This document shows positions 42,716 to 52,813 of a DNA stretch of 64,000 bases, in pieces. Within the stretch, counting starts at the first letter, position 1, and the number at the start of each line of letters is the position of its first letter. A model generated the notes under the pieces. It was given only the letters and a program-made list of their open reading frames with translations. It was not told where the DNA came from and made no database searches. A program made the translations under genes and the position numbers. Source of the stretch: Halomonas sp. GFAJ-1. Its GTDB lineage: Bacteria; Pseudomonadota; Gammaproteobacteria; Pseudomonadales; Halomonadaceae. The stretch is from assembly GCA_002966495.1 (NCBI GenBank), contig CP016490.1, positions 682,001 through 746,000 on the forward strand. Reading direction: 5' to 3'.

Positions 42716-44404
42716 TTAAAACGCTTCCCACTCGTCGTGGTGGCTGTTCTGGCGGGCGCTCCGTTGTGCAGCAGGCTGTGTAGAGGCAAGCTGTGCTGGC
42801 GCCGAAGGCGCTATCGAACGCGGTAACTCATAAGAGTGTTCTTGGACACCAAGCAGCTTAAAGACGGCAACCGCCTCCTCTAACCGGCTCGCCTGCTCCT
42901 CCAAAGAAGCAGCCGCCGCTGTGGCTTGCTGAACCAGCGCAGCGTTTTGTTGAGTCACTTCATCCATCTGCCCCACTGCTTGGCTAACCTGCGTAATGCC
43001 GTCGCTCTGCTCCTGAGAGGCCGCGGATATCTCATCCATAATATCAGTGACCCGACGCACAGCGGTCACTACTTCACTCATGGTGCTACCGGCCTGCTCT
43101 ACCAGGGTGGAACCTTGCTTAATTTGTGAAACCGACGCATCGATCAGAGTTTTGATCTCTTTGGCAGCATCGGCGCTTCGGCTCGCTAGATTGCGCACCT
43201 CACCTGCTACCACGGCAAAGCCACGCCCTTGCTCGCCAGCGCGCGCCGCTTCGACAGAAGCATTCAGTGCAAGAATATTGGTTTGAAAAGCAATCGAGTC
43301 AATCACGCTGGTAATATCTGCCACTTTTTGGGAGCTCGTTGAGATGCCATGCATTGTTTGCACGACCTGCTCAACCACCTGCCCGCCCTGCTCAGCGGTG
43401 GTAGATGCATCCGCGGCCAGGGTGCTGGCTTGGCGCGCGTTGTCCGCATTCTGCTTCACTGTCGCCGTCATCTGCTCCATGCTGGCAGCGGTTTCTTCAA
43501 TAGAGGCGGCCTGCTGCTCGGTACGCGATGAAAGATCCGCATTGCCGCTGGCAATTTCCCGAGTGCCGTGATGGATTTCGCTGCTGCCCTCGCGAACTCT
43601 TGAAACAATCCCCGTGAGATTTTGCTGCATGGTTGCCATTGCAGCAAACAGCTGGCCTATCTCGTTTTTACCTGCCGCTGGCAGTGGTTCGGTTAAATCA
43701 GCCTGTGAGATTTTATCCAAGCGGCGCACCGCATCGTTAAGCGGGGCAATGACCGTGCGGCGCAGCCCAATGTAGATCAACGCTGTCATTAATAATGCAA
43801 TCGTCGTAGCCACTGCATTAATCAGCGTAAAGAAATTACCCTGTGCGTTAGCATCACTACGGATGTCATCCACACGCTGGAAACCATAATCAATAAAGGC
43901 TGTAGTGCTCTCGGCTAAATTGGCAAGCGGACCGGTCAATTCACCCCGCAGCCGGTTAAACGTGGTGATATCCATAGTTTCAAAACTCACCAGCTGTTGT
44001 TTGATTATTGCTAATACGTCTTGAAAATCTTCAATCAGGTCACGGCCCAACATCTCTCCTTGCGGCGTTCGCGGCGTCGCCACAAAGTTTTCAAAGCGGC
44101 GTTCCGCACGCTCAATACGGTTAGCAGCAAGCGCTATTTGCTCGTTAGACTGGCGTGTTTGGCCCACCATTAAAAAGTTTGACGCCGTTTCCATGGCAAG
44201 CATGGCCTGATTGAGCAACGAGTCCGCACGGTTAATTTCGTTTAGCTGATCGCTGCTAATACGATCAAGCGTCGCCATGTTTTGCTGGGCGTTACGGTCT
44301 GATACAAAGCTGATCCCTGCCAGCACCAATACCAAAGCGATAAAGCTGATAAGTGCCGCGATTACCGCCGCATGGATACTCATATTGCGAAACAAACGAG
44401 CCAT
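42716..44404 (-). CDS. Methyl-accepting chemotaxis protein with periplasmic four-helix domain
   Basis: A 562-residue receptor. TM1 is about 13-33, a periplasmic helical domain of about 155 residues follows, and TM2 is about 193-213. A HAMP domain (RRTVIAPLNDAVRRLDKISQ in part) leads into the signalling domain with the conserved hairpin IAFQTNILALNASVEAARAG. The last residues are EWEAF, a tethering pentapeptide for CheR/CheB. The ligand is unknown. It is one of three receptor genes in the chemotaxis run and directly precedes cheY. Confidence 0.92.
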   Translation of the reverse strand: MARLFRNMSIHAAVIAALISFIALVLVLAGISFVSDRNAQQNMATLDRISSDQLNEINRADSLLNQAMLAMETASNFLMVGQTRQSNEQIALAANRIERAERRFENFVATPRTPQGEMLGRDLIEDFQDVLAIIKQQLVSFETMDITTFNRLRGELTGPLANLAESTTAFIDYGFQRVDDIRSDANAQGNFFTLINAVATTIALLMTALIYIGLRRTVIAPLNDAVRRLDKISQADLTEPLPAAGKNEIGQLFAAMATMQQNLTGIVSRVREGSSEIHHGTREIASGNADLSSRTEQQAASIEETAASMEQMTATVKQNADNARQASTLAADASTTAEQGGQVVEQVVQTMHGISTSSQKVADITSVIDSIAFQTNILALNASVEAARAGEQGRGFAVVAGEVRNLASRSADAAKEIKTLIDASVSQIKQGSTLVEQAGSTMSEVVTAVRRVTDIMDEISAASQEQSDGITQVSQAVGQMDEVTQQNAALVQQATAAAASLEEQASRLEEAVAVFKLLGVQEHSYELPRSIAPSAPAQLASTQPAAQRSARQNSHHDEWEAF

Positions 44405-44509
44405 GGCCCTTCCCCCGTTGCCGTCATTTTTGTGATGATGCTTTGTTTTAATAATGTGCTGTTTCGTAGCATGTTATTTTTAGTGCTGCATAACATTAAT
44501 GGCGCATCG

Positions 44510-45571
44510 CTATACCCTCTGGGCACGGCCGGAAGCCGCGACCAGCGCCATCAATCGCGATGGAATATCGTCTAGGGCGACGACATCAACCGCTCCCCCA
44601 ACAGCAATCGCTTCTCTCGGCATCCCGAAAACCACGCAGCTCTCTTCATTTTGCGCAATGGTCGGCGCGCCTGCTTGGCGCATTTCTAATAACCCTGCAG
44701 CGCCATCTTTTCCCATGCCAGTCAAAATTACCCCAATCGCATTTTTACCGGCGTGCTTTGAGGCAGAGTGAAACAGCACATCCACCGATGGCCGGTGGCG
44801 ATTAACCGGAGGCCCATCGTTCAAGCGTGCCACGTAGTTTGCACCGCTGCGGACGAGTTCAAGGTGTTGATCACCCGGCGCAATATAGGCATGACCCGGC
44901 AGCACACGCTCGCCATCAGTGGCCTCTTTGACGGTAATCCGGCACAGCCGGTCCAGCCGTTCAGCAAACGAGCGGGTAAAGCCGCCCGGCATGTGTTGAG
45001 TAATCAAAACGGCTGGTGCGTTAGCCGGCAAGGGCTCCAGTACCGCACGGATCGCCTCGGTTCCGCCAGTAGAGGCACCAATGATGATCAGCTTCTCACT
45101 GGTAACCAGCGGTGCTTTCAACTGCGTCGGAGGCGGCGCGTTTTTGTGGCGGGCCTGACGGGGTCGTGAGCGCGCGGCGGCACGCAGCTTCTCAGCAATT
45201 TCGTTGGCGTACTCCATCATCCCATTGCGAATACCTAGGCTGGGCTTAGCCACAAAGTCCAATGCGCCCAGTTCCAGCGCTCGCAGGGTGATTTCAGAAC
45301 CGCTCTGGGTGAGTGATGAAACCATTAACACCGGCATTGGGCGCAGGCGCATCAACCGCTCAAGAAAGTCCAACCCATCCATGCGCGGCATTTCCACGTC
45401 AAGGGTTAGTACATCAGGGTTATGCTGCTTAATCAGGTCCCTGGCAGCAATGGGGTCGGGCGCGACGGCAACCACTTCCATATCTGGCTGTGAGTTGATG
45501 ATTTCGGTTAACAAATCGCGAATCAGCGCCGAATCATCGACACATAACACTTTGATCTTGGCTGCGCTCAA
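44510..45571 (-). CDS. cheB: Chemotaxis methylesterase/glutaminase CheB
   Basis: This enzyme removes methyl groups from receptors and deamidates them. The receiver domain (residues 1-125) has CVDDSALIRDLL and the phospho-Asp in TLDVEMPRMDG. The esterase domain has the triad Ser in IGASTGGTEAI, His in ITQHMPGGFT, and Asp in LTGMGKDGAAG. Its 353-residue length is normal. It lies 92 bases after cheR and a gene away from cheY. Confidence 0.97.
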   Translation of the reverse strand: MSAAKIKVLCVDDSALIRDLLTEIINSQPDMEVVAVAPDPIAARDLIKQHNPDVLTLDVEMPRMDGLDFLERLMRLRPMPVLMVSSLTQSGSEITLRALELGALDFVAKPSLGIRNGMMEYANEIAEKLRAAARSRPRQARHKNAPPPTQLKAPLVTSEKLIIIGASTGGTEAIRAVLEPLPANAPAVLITQHMPGGFTRSFAERLDRLCRITVKEATDGERVLPGHAYIAPGDQHLELVRSGANYVARLNDGPPVNRHRPSVDVLFHSASKHAGKNAIGVILTGMGKDGAAGLLEMRQAGAPTIAQNEESCVVFGMPREAIAVGGAVDVVALDDIPSRLMALVAASGRAQRV

Positions 45572-45663
45572 AGCACGCCTCCTCTTACGGTAGCTACCTA
45601 ATGTGCTGTTGCGCTTCCGCTTGAGAAATACCTGTTAACGGAGCTAAACGCACGTAATACGGG

Positions 45664-46536
45664 TTATTTTTTAGCGGGGGTGTAGACCGTCTGCCCACGC
45701 AACTTGAATGCATCGCTAATATAGGAGAAGTTTTCAGAGTGCCCAGCAAACAGCAGGCCATCTGGCTTCATGAGCGGCGCAAACCGCTTTAGAATTTTCG
45801 CCTGAGTATCTTTATCGAAATAAATCATGATATTGCGGCAAAAAATGGCATCAAAGGGCCCCTTAACGGGCCACTGGGGCGCCAGCAGGTTAAGCGGCAA
45901 AAACTCCACCAGCGCGGATACTTCAGGCCGTATGCGTGCCAGCCCAATATGGTTGCCGGTACCTTTCTGAAAAAACCGTTTCACCCGAACTTCATCGAGC
46001 TTGCGCACTTGTTCCTGAGGATAAATACCGGCGCGAGCCCTATCGAGCGCGTCAGTATCAATATCTGTGGCGATGACTTTCGCTTGGGAGGCTTTGGGGC
46101 CTAGCGTTTCCAGCAGCGTCATGGCTATTGAATAAGGCTCTTCACCCGTGGAAGCCGCTGAACACCAAATAGTCACCGGCTCCTGCTTATGCTTGATATG
46201 TTCAGCCAGCAGCGGAAAGTGGTGCGCCTCACGAAAAAATGCCGTGAGATTGGTGGTGAGTGCGTTAGTAAACGCTTCCCACTCTTTAGCATCGGGCTGA
46301 CGCTCCAAGCGTGACAGGTAGTCGGTAAAGTGCGTTATGCCATGGTGGCGCAGCCGCTTTGCTAAACGGCTGTAAACCATTTCACGCTTATGCTCGGCAA
46401 GCACGATACCGGCACGCAGGTAGATCAGTTCTCTAATCCGTGAAAAATCGGCATCCGTAAGCAGCAAGTCGCGCTCGATCTGCCCACTAGATGCCCATTG
46501 GCCGGCTTCGGCTCCCCGTTCGCGTTGTCCGCTCAA
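45664..46536 (-). CDS. cheR: Chemotaxis methyltransferase CheR
   Basis: This SAM-dependent enzyme methylates glutamates of chemoreceptors. It has the N-terminal helical domain (RIRELIYLRAGIVL), the SAM motif IWCSAASTGEEPYS, the IFCRNIMIYFDK motif and the C-terminal GLLFAGHSENF. The start is uncertain. I give TTG at 46536, which overlaps the receptor stop as TTGA, an arrangement also seen at 30557. A GTG at 46548 would add four residues, but its only Shine-Dalgarno overlaps the codon itself. It is coupled to the Aer-like receptor upstream, which ends in the pentapeptide EWEEF that CheR binds. Confidence 0.93.
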   Translation of the reverse strand: MSGQRERGAEAGQWASSGQIERDLLLTDADFSRIRELIYLRAGIVLAEHKREMVYSRLAKRLRHHGITHFTDYLSRLERQPDAKEWEAFTNALTTNLTAFFREAHHFPLLAEHIKHKQEPVTIWCSAASTGEEPYSIAMTLLETLGPKASQAKVIATDIDTDALDRARAGIYPQEQVRKLDEVRVKRFFQKGTGNHIGLARIRPEVSALVEFLPLNLLAPQWPVKGPFDAIFCRNIMIYFDKDTQAKILKRFAPLMKPDGLLFAGHSENFSYISDAFKLRGQTVYTPAKK

Positions 46537-48698
46537 AACTCTTCCCACTCCTCTGCAGAAACCGATTGCCGCTTCACACGCGGCGCTGGCGATGTCGCGC
46601 TATTTGGCTTCGCAGTAAGTTGATGCGCAGCAGCAGGTGCCCCGATAGCGGCTGGCATAGCCTGTAACGACTGTTGATGGTTTAGCCGAAACGCCTCTAC
46701 GGATAACGCCAACAGCCCCGCTTGATGTTCCAATGCTGCCGCAGCCCGCGCGGTTTCCTGCACACGGCCAGCATTTTGCTGGGTCGCTTGATCCATTTCC
46801 GCAACGGCCTGGTTGACTTCAGCAATACCGCTGTTCTGCTCTTCTGACGCTGAAGAGATCTCATGCATAATCTGCGTTACGCTGCGTGCCGCTTCAGCAA
46901 CCTCACTCATGGCCGCTTCAGCTTTTTCCACTAACCCGGCCCCTGCACTAACATCCTGACTGGAACCATCAATTAATACCCGGATCTCTTGGGCCGCGCC
47001 GGCACTGCGCCCCGCCAAATTACGCACTTCTTCTGCCACAACCGCAAAGCCGCGCCCGTGCTCTCCTGCCCTTGCCGCCTCAACCGACGCATTAAGCGCC
47101 AAAATATTAGTTTGAAACGCAATCGAATCAATGACGTTGATAATCTCGGTCATTTTTCGCGAGCTTTGAGTGATACGTTGCATGTTGTCGACTAGCTGTG
47201 TCATCAGCTCGCCGGTTTGCGTCACCCGTGTAGCATTATTATCGGCCAGACGCCGAGCTTCTTGAGCGTTATCGCTATTTTGGCGCACGGTCGTGGTTAT
47301 CTCTTCCATGCTGGAAGCGGTTTGTTGCAGCGCGGCAGCCTGCTGCTCTGTACGCGACGACAGCTCTTCATTACCACTGGCAATACCCTGTGCCGCAGGC
47401 GTCACTACCTCAATGCCGCTTTTAACCTCGCCAATAATACTGCTCAGGCTTTTACGCATGGTATTTAGCGAATCAAGCAGTAGGCCAATTTCATCACGAC
47501 GACGGGCAGGCACAGGGGCTGCCAAGTTGCCGCCCGCTATTTGCAGGGTAAAGCGTGAAGCACTTTTTAACGGTCTAACGATTGAACGTAGCGTAAGCGC
47601 GCCTATCATCATGAGCATCAGTAAGCCAATCCCCAGCACCGCCGCCTGAGCGCTCAGCATGGCGGTTTGCCCCTGCTCAGCCTCTACCGCCATAACTTCC
47701 GCTGCAGCCTGTTTTTGCGCAATCAGCTGATTCACCATCTCCGACAGCGCTCGCCCATCGGTATTCATCACACGTATCACCGCATCTAAACCAGTAAACG
47801 CTTCATACGTCTCTTCAGCTTGCAGCACGTTTGCCGCTTGCCCCATGCCATTAGCTAAGAACGCCTGAAGCTGCTGATCAAAACTATCCGCTAGCTGGCT
47901 AGCGTTAGCATCACGCTGGTAGTACGCCTGCCAAACCTCAGCTACCTCCGCGGCGTTTTCCGCCACCGCTTCGCCCATCTCAAACCGTTGGCTGATGAGC
48001 TGCATCCTTTCTGGTTCGATCATCGACTGACGTGTATGGGCAATGGTTTGGTCGATTTGCTGGAGACGAATAACATCGCGCAGCCCATCGTTATTGAGGC
48101 GGTCTAACCGATCACCCGCGGCATTTAATCCATACAGTCCTAGCCCACCACTGATCAACAGCAGCATGCCCGCTACCACAATCATGCCCACCAGCTTGGC
48201 GCGGATGGTGTGCAGGCGCACCCGTTTAAGGCGCTGCACTAGCCCCTTATAACGTATATGCCCTTTATCTAAATAGACCCGTTTAAGACGTCCCTCACGA
48301 ATACCTGCGTATACCTGCTCTGCCTGGGCGATTGCCTCCCGTGACGCCTGAACCCGCACTGAGGCATAGCCAACCACCTGATCATTTTCGACAATCGGCG
48401 TCACGCTAGCGTCTACCCAATAGTGGTCGCCGTTTTTGCAGCGATTTTTAACCAGCCCACGCCACGTTTCACCGGTTTCGATGGTTTGCCATAAATTTGC
48501 AAACGCCACGGGCGGCATATCCGGGTGGCGGATCAGGTTGTGCGGCGCCCCAATTAGCTCGTCATGGCGAAAGCCACTAATCTGGATAAACGCGGGATTA
48601 GCATACGTAATGCGACCTTTAAGATCCGTTCGCGAGACGAGAAAATCGTCCCCCTTTAGCTCAACTTCGCGTTGGGAGACTGGCTGATTGTTACGCAT
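46533..48698 (-). CDS. Aer-like PAS chemoreceptor with an added periplasmic domain
   Basis: A receptor of 721 residues. The N-terminal PAS domain (about 10-125) is of the Aer type: NPAFIQISGFRHDELIG, LIRHPDMPPVAFANLW and VKNRCKNGDHYWVDASVTP, the FAD-binding redox-sensor family. A TM segment near 175-197, an unusual periplasmic helical region of about 145 residues and a second TM near 345-370 follow, then HAMP and the signalling hairpin. E. coli Aer lacks any sizeable periplasmic part. The tail ends EWEEF. The ATG at 48698 is favoured by AAGG 7 bases upstream; an ATG two codons earlier is possible. Confidence 0.9.
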   Translation of the reverse strand: MRNNQPVSQREVELKGDDFLVSRTDLKGRITYANPAFIQISGFRHDELIGAPHNLIRHPDMPPVAFANLWQTIETGETWRGLVKNRCKNGDHYWVDASVTPIVENDQVVGYASVRVQASREAIAQAEQVYAGIREGRLKRVYLDKGHIRYKGLVQRLKRVRLHTIRAKLVGMIVVAGMLLLISGGLGLYGLNAAGDRLDRLNNDGLRDVIRLQQIDQTIAHTRQSMIEPERMQLISQRFEMGEAVAENAAEVAEVWQAYYQRDANASQLADSFDQQLQAFLANGMGQAANVLQAEETYEAFTGLDAVIRVMNTDGRALSEMVNQLIAQKQAAAEVMAVEAEQGQTAMLSAQAAVLGIGLLMLMMIGALTLRSIVRPLKSASRFTLQIAGGNLAAPVPARRRDEIGLLLDSLNTMRKSLSSIIGEVKSGIEVVTPAAQGIASGNEELSSRTEQQAAALQQTASSMEEITTTVRQNSDNAQEARRLADNNATRVTQTGELMTQLVDNMQRITQSSRKMTEIINVIDSIAFQTNILALNASVEAARAGEHGRGFAVVAEEVRNLAGRSAGAAQEIRVLIDGSSQDVSAGAGLVEKAEAAMSEVAEAARSVTQIMHEISSASEEQNSGIAEVNQAVAEMDQATQQNAGRVQETARAAAALEHQAGLLALSVEAFRLNHQQSLQAMPAAIGAPAAAHQLTAKPNSATSPAPRVKRQSVSAEEWEEF

Positions 48699-48768
48699 TA
48701 ACATGCCTTATTGTTGGGGAGGCGACATTTTTATTAGTTAAATTGGGCGACTCTACGTAAAGGCTGAA

Positions 48769-50064
48769 TCAAAAAGCTTCCCACTCGTCTACCGGCGTTT
48801 TAGTAGTAACCACCTTAGCGGGCCGTGGCGTGGCACTGGGTAGAATGGGGCGAGTGGTCAATGGTGCGGTACTCGCTCCCGACACCCGAAAACGCTCAAC
48901 CGCTTCACGCAGACGAGCGGCCTCACTCTCTAACTCATTGGCACTGCGGGCGGCCTGCTGAACCAGCTGGGCATTCTGCTGCACGACCTGATCCATTTGG
49001 GCAACCGCTTGATTAACTTGGCCGATGCCATTGCTCTGCTCTTCTGAGGCGGCGGCAATTTCATCCATAATATCGCTGACACGCTGAACCGCTGCGACAA
49101 GGTCTTGCATGGTCTGTCCTGCATGGTTCACTCGCTGCGTACCGGCATCCACTTTACCCAGAGAAGCATCAATAAGTGTGCGAATTTCTTTTGCTGCATT
49201 GGCACTGCGGCTAGCCAAGCTGCGAACCTCCTGCGCCACGACGGCAAACCCTTTGCCGTGCTCCCCCGCCCGTGCCGCCTCAACAGAGGCATTAAGCGCT
49301 AAGATATTAGTTTGGAAAGCTATATTATCGATGACCGTTATAATGTCGGCGACCTGATGGGAGCTGGCGCTGATCTCTTGCATTGTTTCAACAATATTGC
49401 CAACCTCTTCACCGCTGCGTCTGGCGGTTAACGTCGCATCACCTGCTAGCTGACTCGCTTGGCGAGCGTTATCTGCGTTATGCCCTACCGTGGAGGCCAA
49501 CTGCTCCATACTGGAAGCGGTCTCTTCTAATGAAGATGCCTGCTGCTCAGTGCGTGAAGAGAGGTCATTATTACCGCTAGCAATATGTTGAGAACGCTCA
49601 AAAATAGAGGCCCCACTTTGGCGCACCACGCCGACCGTCTCGGAGAGTGAGCCTTGCATATGCGCCATCGCGTTATACAGTCGACCAATTTCGTTATTAC
49701 CCGGCGAGGTAATTTGCTGATTTAAATCGCCTTGAGCCATACGCTCAAAATATCCCACTAAGTTATCTAGCGGGCGCAATACATTCGCTGTCACCCCCCA
49801 AATGACCACAACAACGGTTAGCACCGTCATGACGACCACGCCAATAAGCACCCAGCGAACTTGGGCTGAAAATTCCGTAAACGCTGTCTGCTGCGACTGT
49901 AAGTCGCTTGTCGCTTGCACAATGGCAGCACCATGGTGGAGCGCGTAGAGACCCATACCGCACGCTAGGACAATCAGGAGTGAAAACGTAGCAAGTACCA
50001 ACCCCCAACTTAAACGCACGGTCATATTGCCCATCACTTGACGCACTAGCTGTGTCACACGCAT
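48769..50064 (-). CDS. Methyl-accepting chemotaxis protein with minimal periplasmic loop
   Basis: A 431-residue receptor. TM1 (about 18-40) and TM2 (about 70-92) are separated by only about 28 residues, too few for a ligand-binding domain. The remainder is HAMP plus the standard signalling domain with hairpin IAFQTNILALNASVEAARAG, and the tail ends EWEAF. It may sense inside the cell or membrane, or depend on a partner. The ATG at 50064 has GGAG just 2 bases upstream; a TTG 12 bases earlier is an alternative. It lies between cheW and the Aer-like receptor. Confidence 0.9.
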   Translation of the reverse strand: MRVTQLVRQVMGNMTVRLSWGLVLATFSLLIVLACGMGLYALHHGAAIVQATSDLQSQQTAFTEFSAQVRWVLIGVVVMTVLTVVVVIWGVTANVLRPLDNLVGYFERMAQGDLNQQITSPGNNEIGRLYNAMAHMQGSLSETVGVVRQSGASIFERSQHIASGNNDLSSRTEQQASSLEETASSMEQLASTVGHNADNARQASQLAGDATLTARRSGEEVGNIVETMQEISASSHQVADIITVIDNIAFQTNILALNASVEAARAGEHGKGFAVVAQEVRSLASRSANAAKEIRTLIDASLGKVDAGTQRVNHAGQTMQDLVAAVQRVSDIMDEIAAASEEQSNGIGQVNQAVAQMDQVVQQNAQLVQQAARSANELESEAARLREAVERFRVSGASTAPLTTRPILPSATPRPAKVVTTKTPVDEWEAF

Positions 50065-50161
50065 TACTCCAAGCACAACCCAATTGGCCGCAGCACTCCA
50101 TGGCTCACGGCTCGGCTGTTTAGCTCAAAATAGGCACACTCCTTATGCCCAGTGTTCTGCA

Positions 50162-50662
50162 TTAAGAATTACTAGTGCTATCTACCAGCGCCATTTCTTC
50201 ACTGGTCAGCAGTTTATCGATATCCACTAGCACCAGCATGCGGTCATCAAGACTGCCAAGACCGCTTAAGAAATCAGAAGAGAGGGTAACCCCGAACTCA
50301 GGTGCGGGTTTGATCTGCTCTGGGGTTAAGGTCATTACGTCTGAAACACCGTCGACCACAATCCCCACGATACGGTCGGCGACATTGACCACGATCACTA
50401 CGGTTTGACCGCCATACTCCACATTTTCCAGGTGGAATTTAATGCGCAGATCAACAATCGGCACAATAACACCGCGCAGATTGGTCACGCCTTTTATGAA
50501 ATCCGGCGCGTTGGCAATGCGCGTTACATTTTCGTAACCGCGAATTTCCTGCACTTTCAAAATATCAATGGCGTACTCCTCTTCTCCTAAAGAGAATACT
50601 AAGAATTCGCGATTTTCTGCCTCTGCAGCGGCTAGCACCGCCTTATTAGCTGCTTGACTCAT
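50162..50662 (-). CDS. cheW: Chemotaxis coupling protein CheW
   Basis: This adaptor links receptors to CheA. It has 166 residues and one CheW domain: FLVFSLGEEEYAIDILKVQEIRGY at the start (two adjoining strands), and the conserved core FIKGVTNLRGVIVPIVDLR. Its ATG overlaps the cheA stop by four bases, so the pair is translationally coupled. Confidence 0.96.
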   Translation of the reverse strand: MSQAANKAVLAAAEAENREFLVFSLGEEEYAIDILKVQEIRGYENVTRIANAPDFIKGVTNLRGVIVPIVDLRIKFHLENVEYGGQTVVIVVNVADRIVGIVVDGVSDVMTLTPEQIKPAPEFGVTLSSDFLSGLGSLDDRMLVLVDIDKLLTSEEMALVDSTSNS

Positions 50663-52770
50663 GACGGCTCAGCCTCCTTGTAATAAGCGAGATGTGGATG
50701 ATTGGTTACTTTGCCTGCTTCTTTTTTGGCACGACTTAAGCGGTGTAAGCCCGTGATATCCAAAATCAATGCGACACTTCCATCCCCCAGGATGGTGGCA
50801 GCGGAAACGCCCGGCACTTTGCGGTAGTTATCTTCTAAGTTTTTGACAACCACCTGCTGCTGGCCAATGAGCTCATCGACCAACATGGCATAGCGACGAC
50901 CCTCGCCTTGTACGATAACGGCGATACTTTTAGTCGGGTCAGTAATTGCATTTTCGACGTCTAACACTTCATGAATCGCGATAACCGGCAGGTATTCATC
51001 ACGCACTTTGATGACCACATCATCCCCGGCCATCGCGTACATATCACCTTTGGCAGGCTGGAGGGACTCAAGCACGGTAGAGAGCGGCAAGATGAACGTT
51101 TCGCCACCCACTTTGATTGACATGCCGTCTAGAATTGCGAGGGTCAACGGCAAGACAATACGCGTGTTGGTGCCTTCACCCTTTTTAGACTGTATTTCGA
51201 CTCGCCCGCCCATTCCTTGAATATTACGTTTCACCACATCCATACCAACGCCGCGCCCTGATACATCAGTGACCTCTTTTGCGGTCGAAAAACCAGGGGC
51301 AAAAATCAGTTGGAAAACGTCTTCATCGGACATTGCGTCAGAAACATTGAGCCCATTTTCACGGGCTTTATCGAGTAGGCGCTCACGATCCATTCCTGCA
51401 CCGTCGTCACGCACTTCAATAAGAATATTGCCGCCCTGGTGACGCGCTGAAAGCACCAGCTTGCCTACGCGAGGCTTACCTAGCGCCTCACGCTCATCGG
51501 GCATTTCGATACCATGGTCTAAGCTGTTACGCACTAGGTGCGTAAGCGGGTCTGTGATTCGCTCAACCAAACTTTTATCCAGCTCGGTGGATTTACCCTC
51601 AGTAACGAGTTCGATCTCTTTATTCAGCTTGCCTGCGGTATCTCGCACCACGCGGGGGAACCGGCTAAACACAAACTCCATGGGAATCATGCGGATCGAC
51701 ATCACCGCTTCTTGAAGATCACGGGCATTGCGCTGAAGCAGACTCATGCCGTTTTGGAGCGAGCTATTACCTACGGACTGGTCGTCAAGGTCGCTGACCG
51801 TTTGATCGAGCATCGACTGGGTAATGATCAGCTCACCAACCAAGTTGATAATTTGATCAACTTTGTCGACAGATACGCGTATCGATGAGGACTCGCTCGC
51901 GGCTTTTTTTGGCGCTGCCTTAGCGGGCTTATCATTGGCTTTCGGGGAGCTCTTATCGCTCTGCTTTGGCACAGCGGGGGCGTTATCCGCAGTACTCACC
52001 ACTTCCTCAACGGCAGGCGAGGAGGCAGGAGCCGGCACATTAGGTGCTGGCTCTGGTTCTCGTGCTGGGTCACCCGCAGCAACGCTGCTGATGCTAATTT
52101 GCTCAGGCTCGATAATAAAGCACATCACGGCTTCAATATCGTCGGCACTGACGCCACCTTTGAGAATGACCTCGTAACGCTTGTCATCGCCTGAGTGCGA
52201 CTGGATATCCCCCAGCTGCTCAAGCTCTTCGACCAGCAACGTGCGATCTTTATCGTTGACGTTCAGTAGGGCGACTAACAAATGCGTCTCGCCTTCTTCC
52301 GGCGTCTCGCGTTTGCTAGATTCTGCCTTGGAAGGCTGTGTCACCGTCGGCGCAGGCGCTGCAGGAGCTTCGAGGGTTTGTCCAATCTCCTCTAAAGCGA
52401 TCTGCTGCAACACTTGGCAGATTCGCTCATAGGCTTCCTGGTTGGGTTCTTCCTCGTTGCGATAGGCATCGAGTTGCTCATGCATGATGTCTTTTGCCTC
52501 TAAAAAGGTATCAACGAGGTCAGCGCGCAGGGTCAGTTCCCCTTTGCGCGCATGATCCAGCAGGTTTTCGAAAATATGCGTGGTTTTTTGCAGCACGCTA
52601 AACCCGAACGTCCCTGCACCACCTTTTATAGAGTGGGCCGCACGGAAAATAGCGTTTAGCTGCTCGCTATCCGGATCATCGACATCCAGTTCTAATAAGT
52701 GCTGCTCCATATCTGCTAGCAGCTCTTCCGCCTCTTCAAAAAAGGTGTCACAAAAATCCGCTATATCCAT
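50659..52770 (-). CDS. cheA: Chemotaxis sensor histidine kinase CheA
   Basis: This central chemotaxis kinase phosphorylates CheY and CheB. It has 703 residues from the ATG at 52770, with GGAG 6 bases upstream; a longer frame adds four residues. The Hpt domain has the phospho-His in AAHSIKGGAGTFG. A P2-like region (about 165-230), a long Ala/Pro/Ser linker (about 235-300), a dimerisation domain, the ATPase domain (LVRNSLDHGIE, VRDDGAGMD, GRGVGMDVVKRNI) and a CheW-like C-terminal domain follow. It is downstream of motA-motB, the enteric motAB-cheAW order. Confidence 0.97.
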   Translation of the reverse strand: MDIADFCDTFFEEAEELLADMEQHLLELDVDDPDSEQLNAIFRAAHSIKGGAGTFGFSVLQKTTHIFENLLDHARKGELTLRADLVDTFLEAKDIMHEQLDAYRNEEEPNQEAYERICQVLQQIALEEIGQTLEAPAAPAPTVTQPSKAESSKRETPEEGETHLLVALLNVNDKDRTLLVEELEQLGDIQSHSGDDKRYEVILKGGVSADDIEAVMCFIIEPEQISISSVAAGDPAREPEPAPNVPAPASSPAVEEVVSTADNAPAVPKQSDKSSPKANDKPAKAAPKKAASESSSIRVSVDKVDQIINLVGELIITQSMLDQTVSDLDDQSVGNSSLQNGMSLLQRNARDLQEAVMSIRMIPMEFVFSRFPRVVRDTAGKLNKEIELVTEGKSTELDKSLVERITDPLTHLVRNSLDHGIEMPDEREALGKPRVGKLVLSARHQGGNILIEVRDDGAGMDRERLLDKARENGLNVSDAMSDEDVFQLIFAPGFSTAKEVTDVSGRGVGMDVVKRNIQGMGGRVEIQSKKGEGTNTRIVLPLTLAILDGMSIKVGGETFILPLSTVLESLQPAKGDMYAMAGDDVVIKVRDEYLPVIAIHEVLDVENAITDPTKSIAVIVQGEGRRYAMLVDELIGQQQVVVKNLEDNYRKVPGVSAATILGDGSVALILDITGLHRLSRAKKEAGKVTNHPHLAYYKEAEPS

Positions 52771-52813
52771 GCACCGCTCCACATTATCATCATATTTTTT
52801 GGACCAGCTTCGC

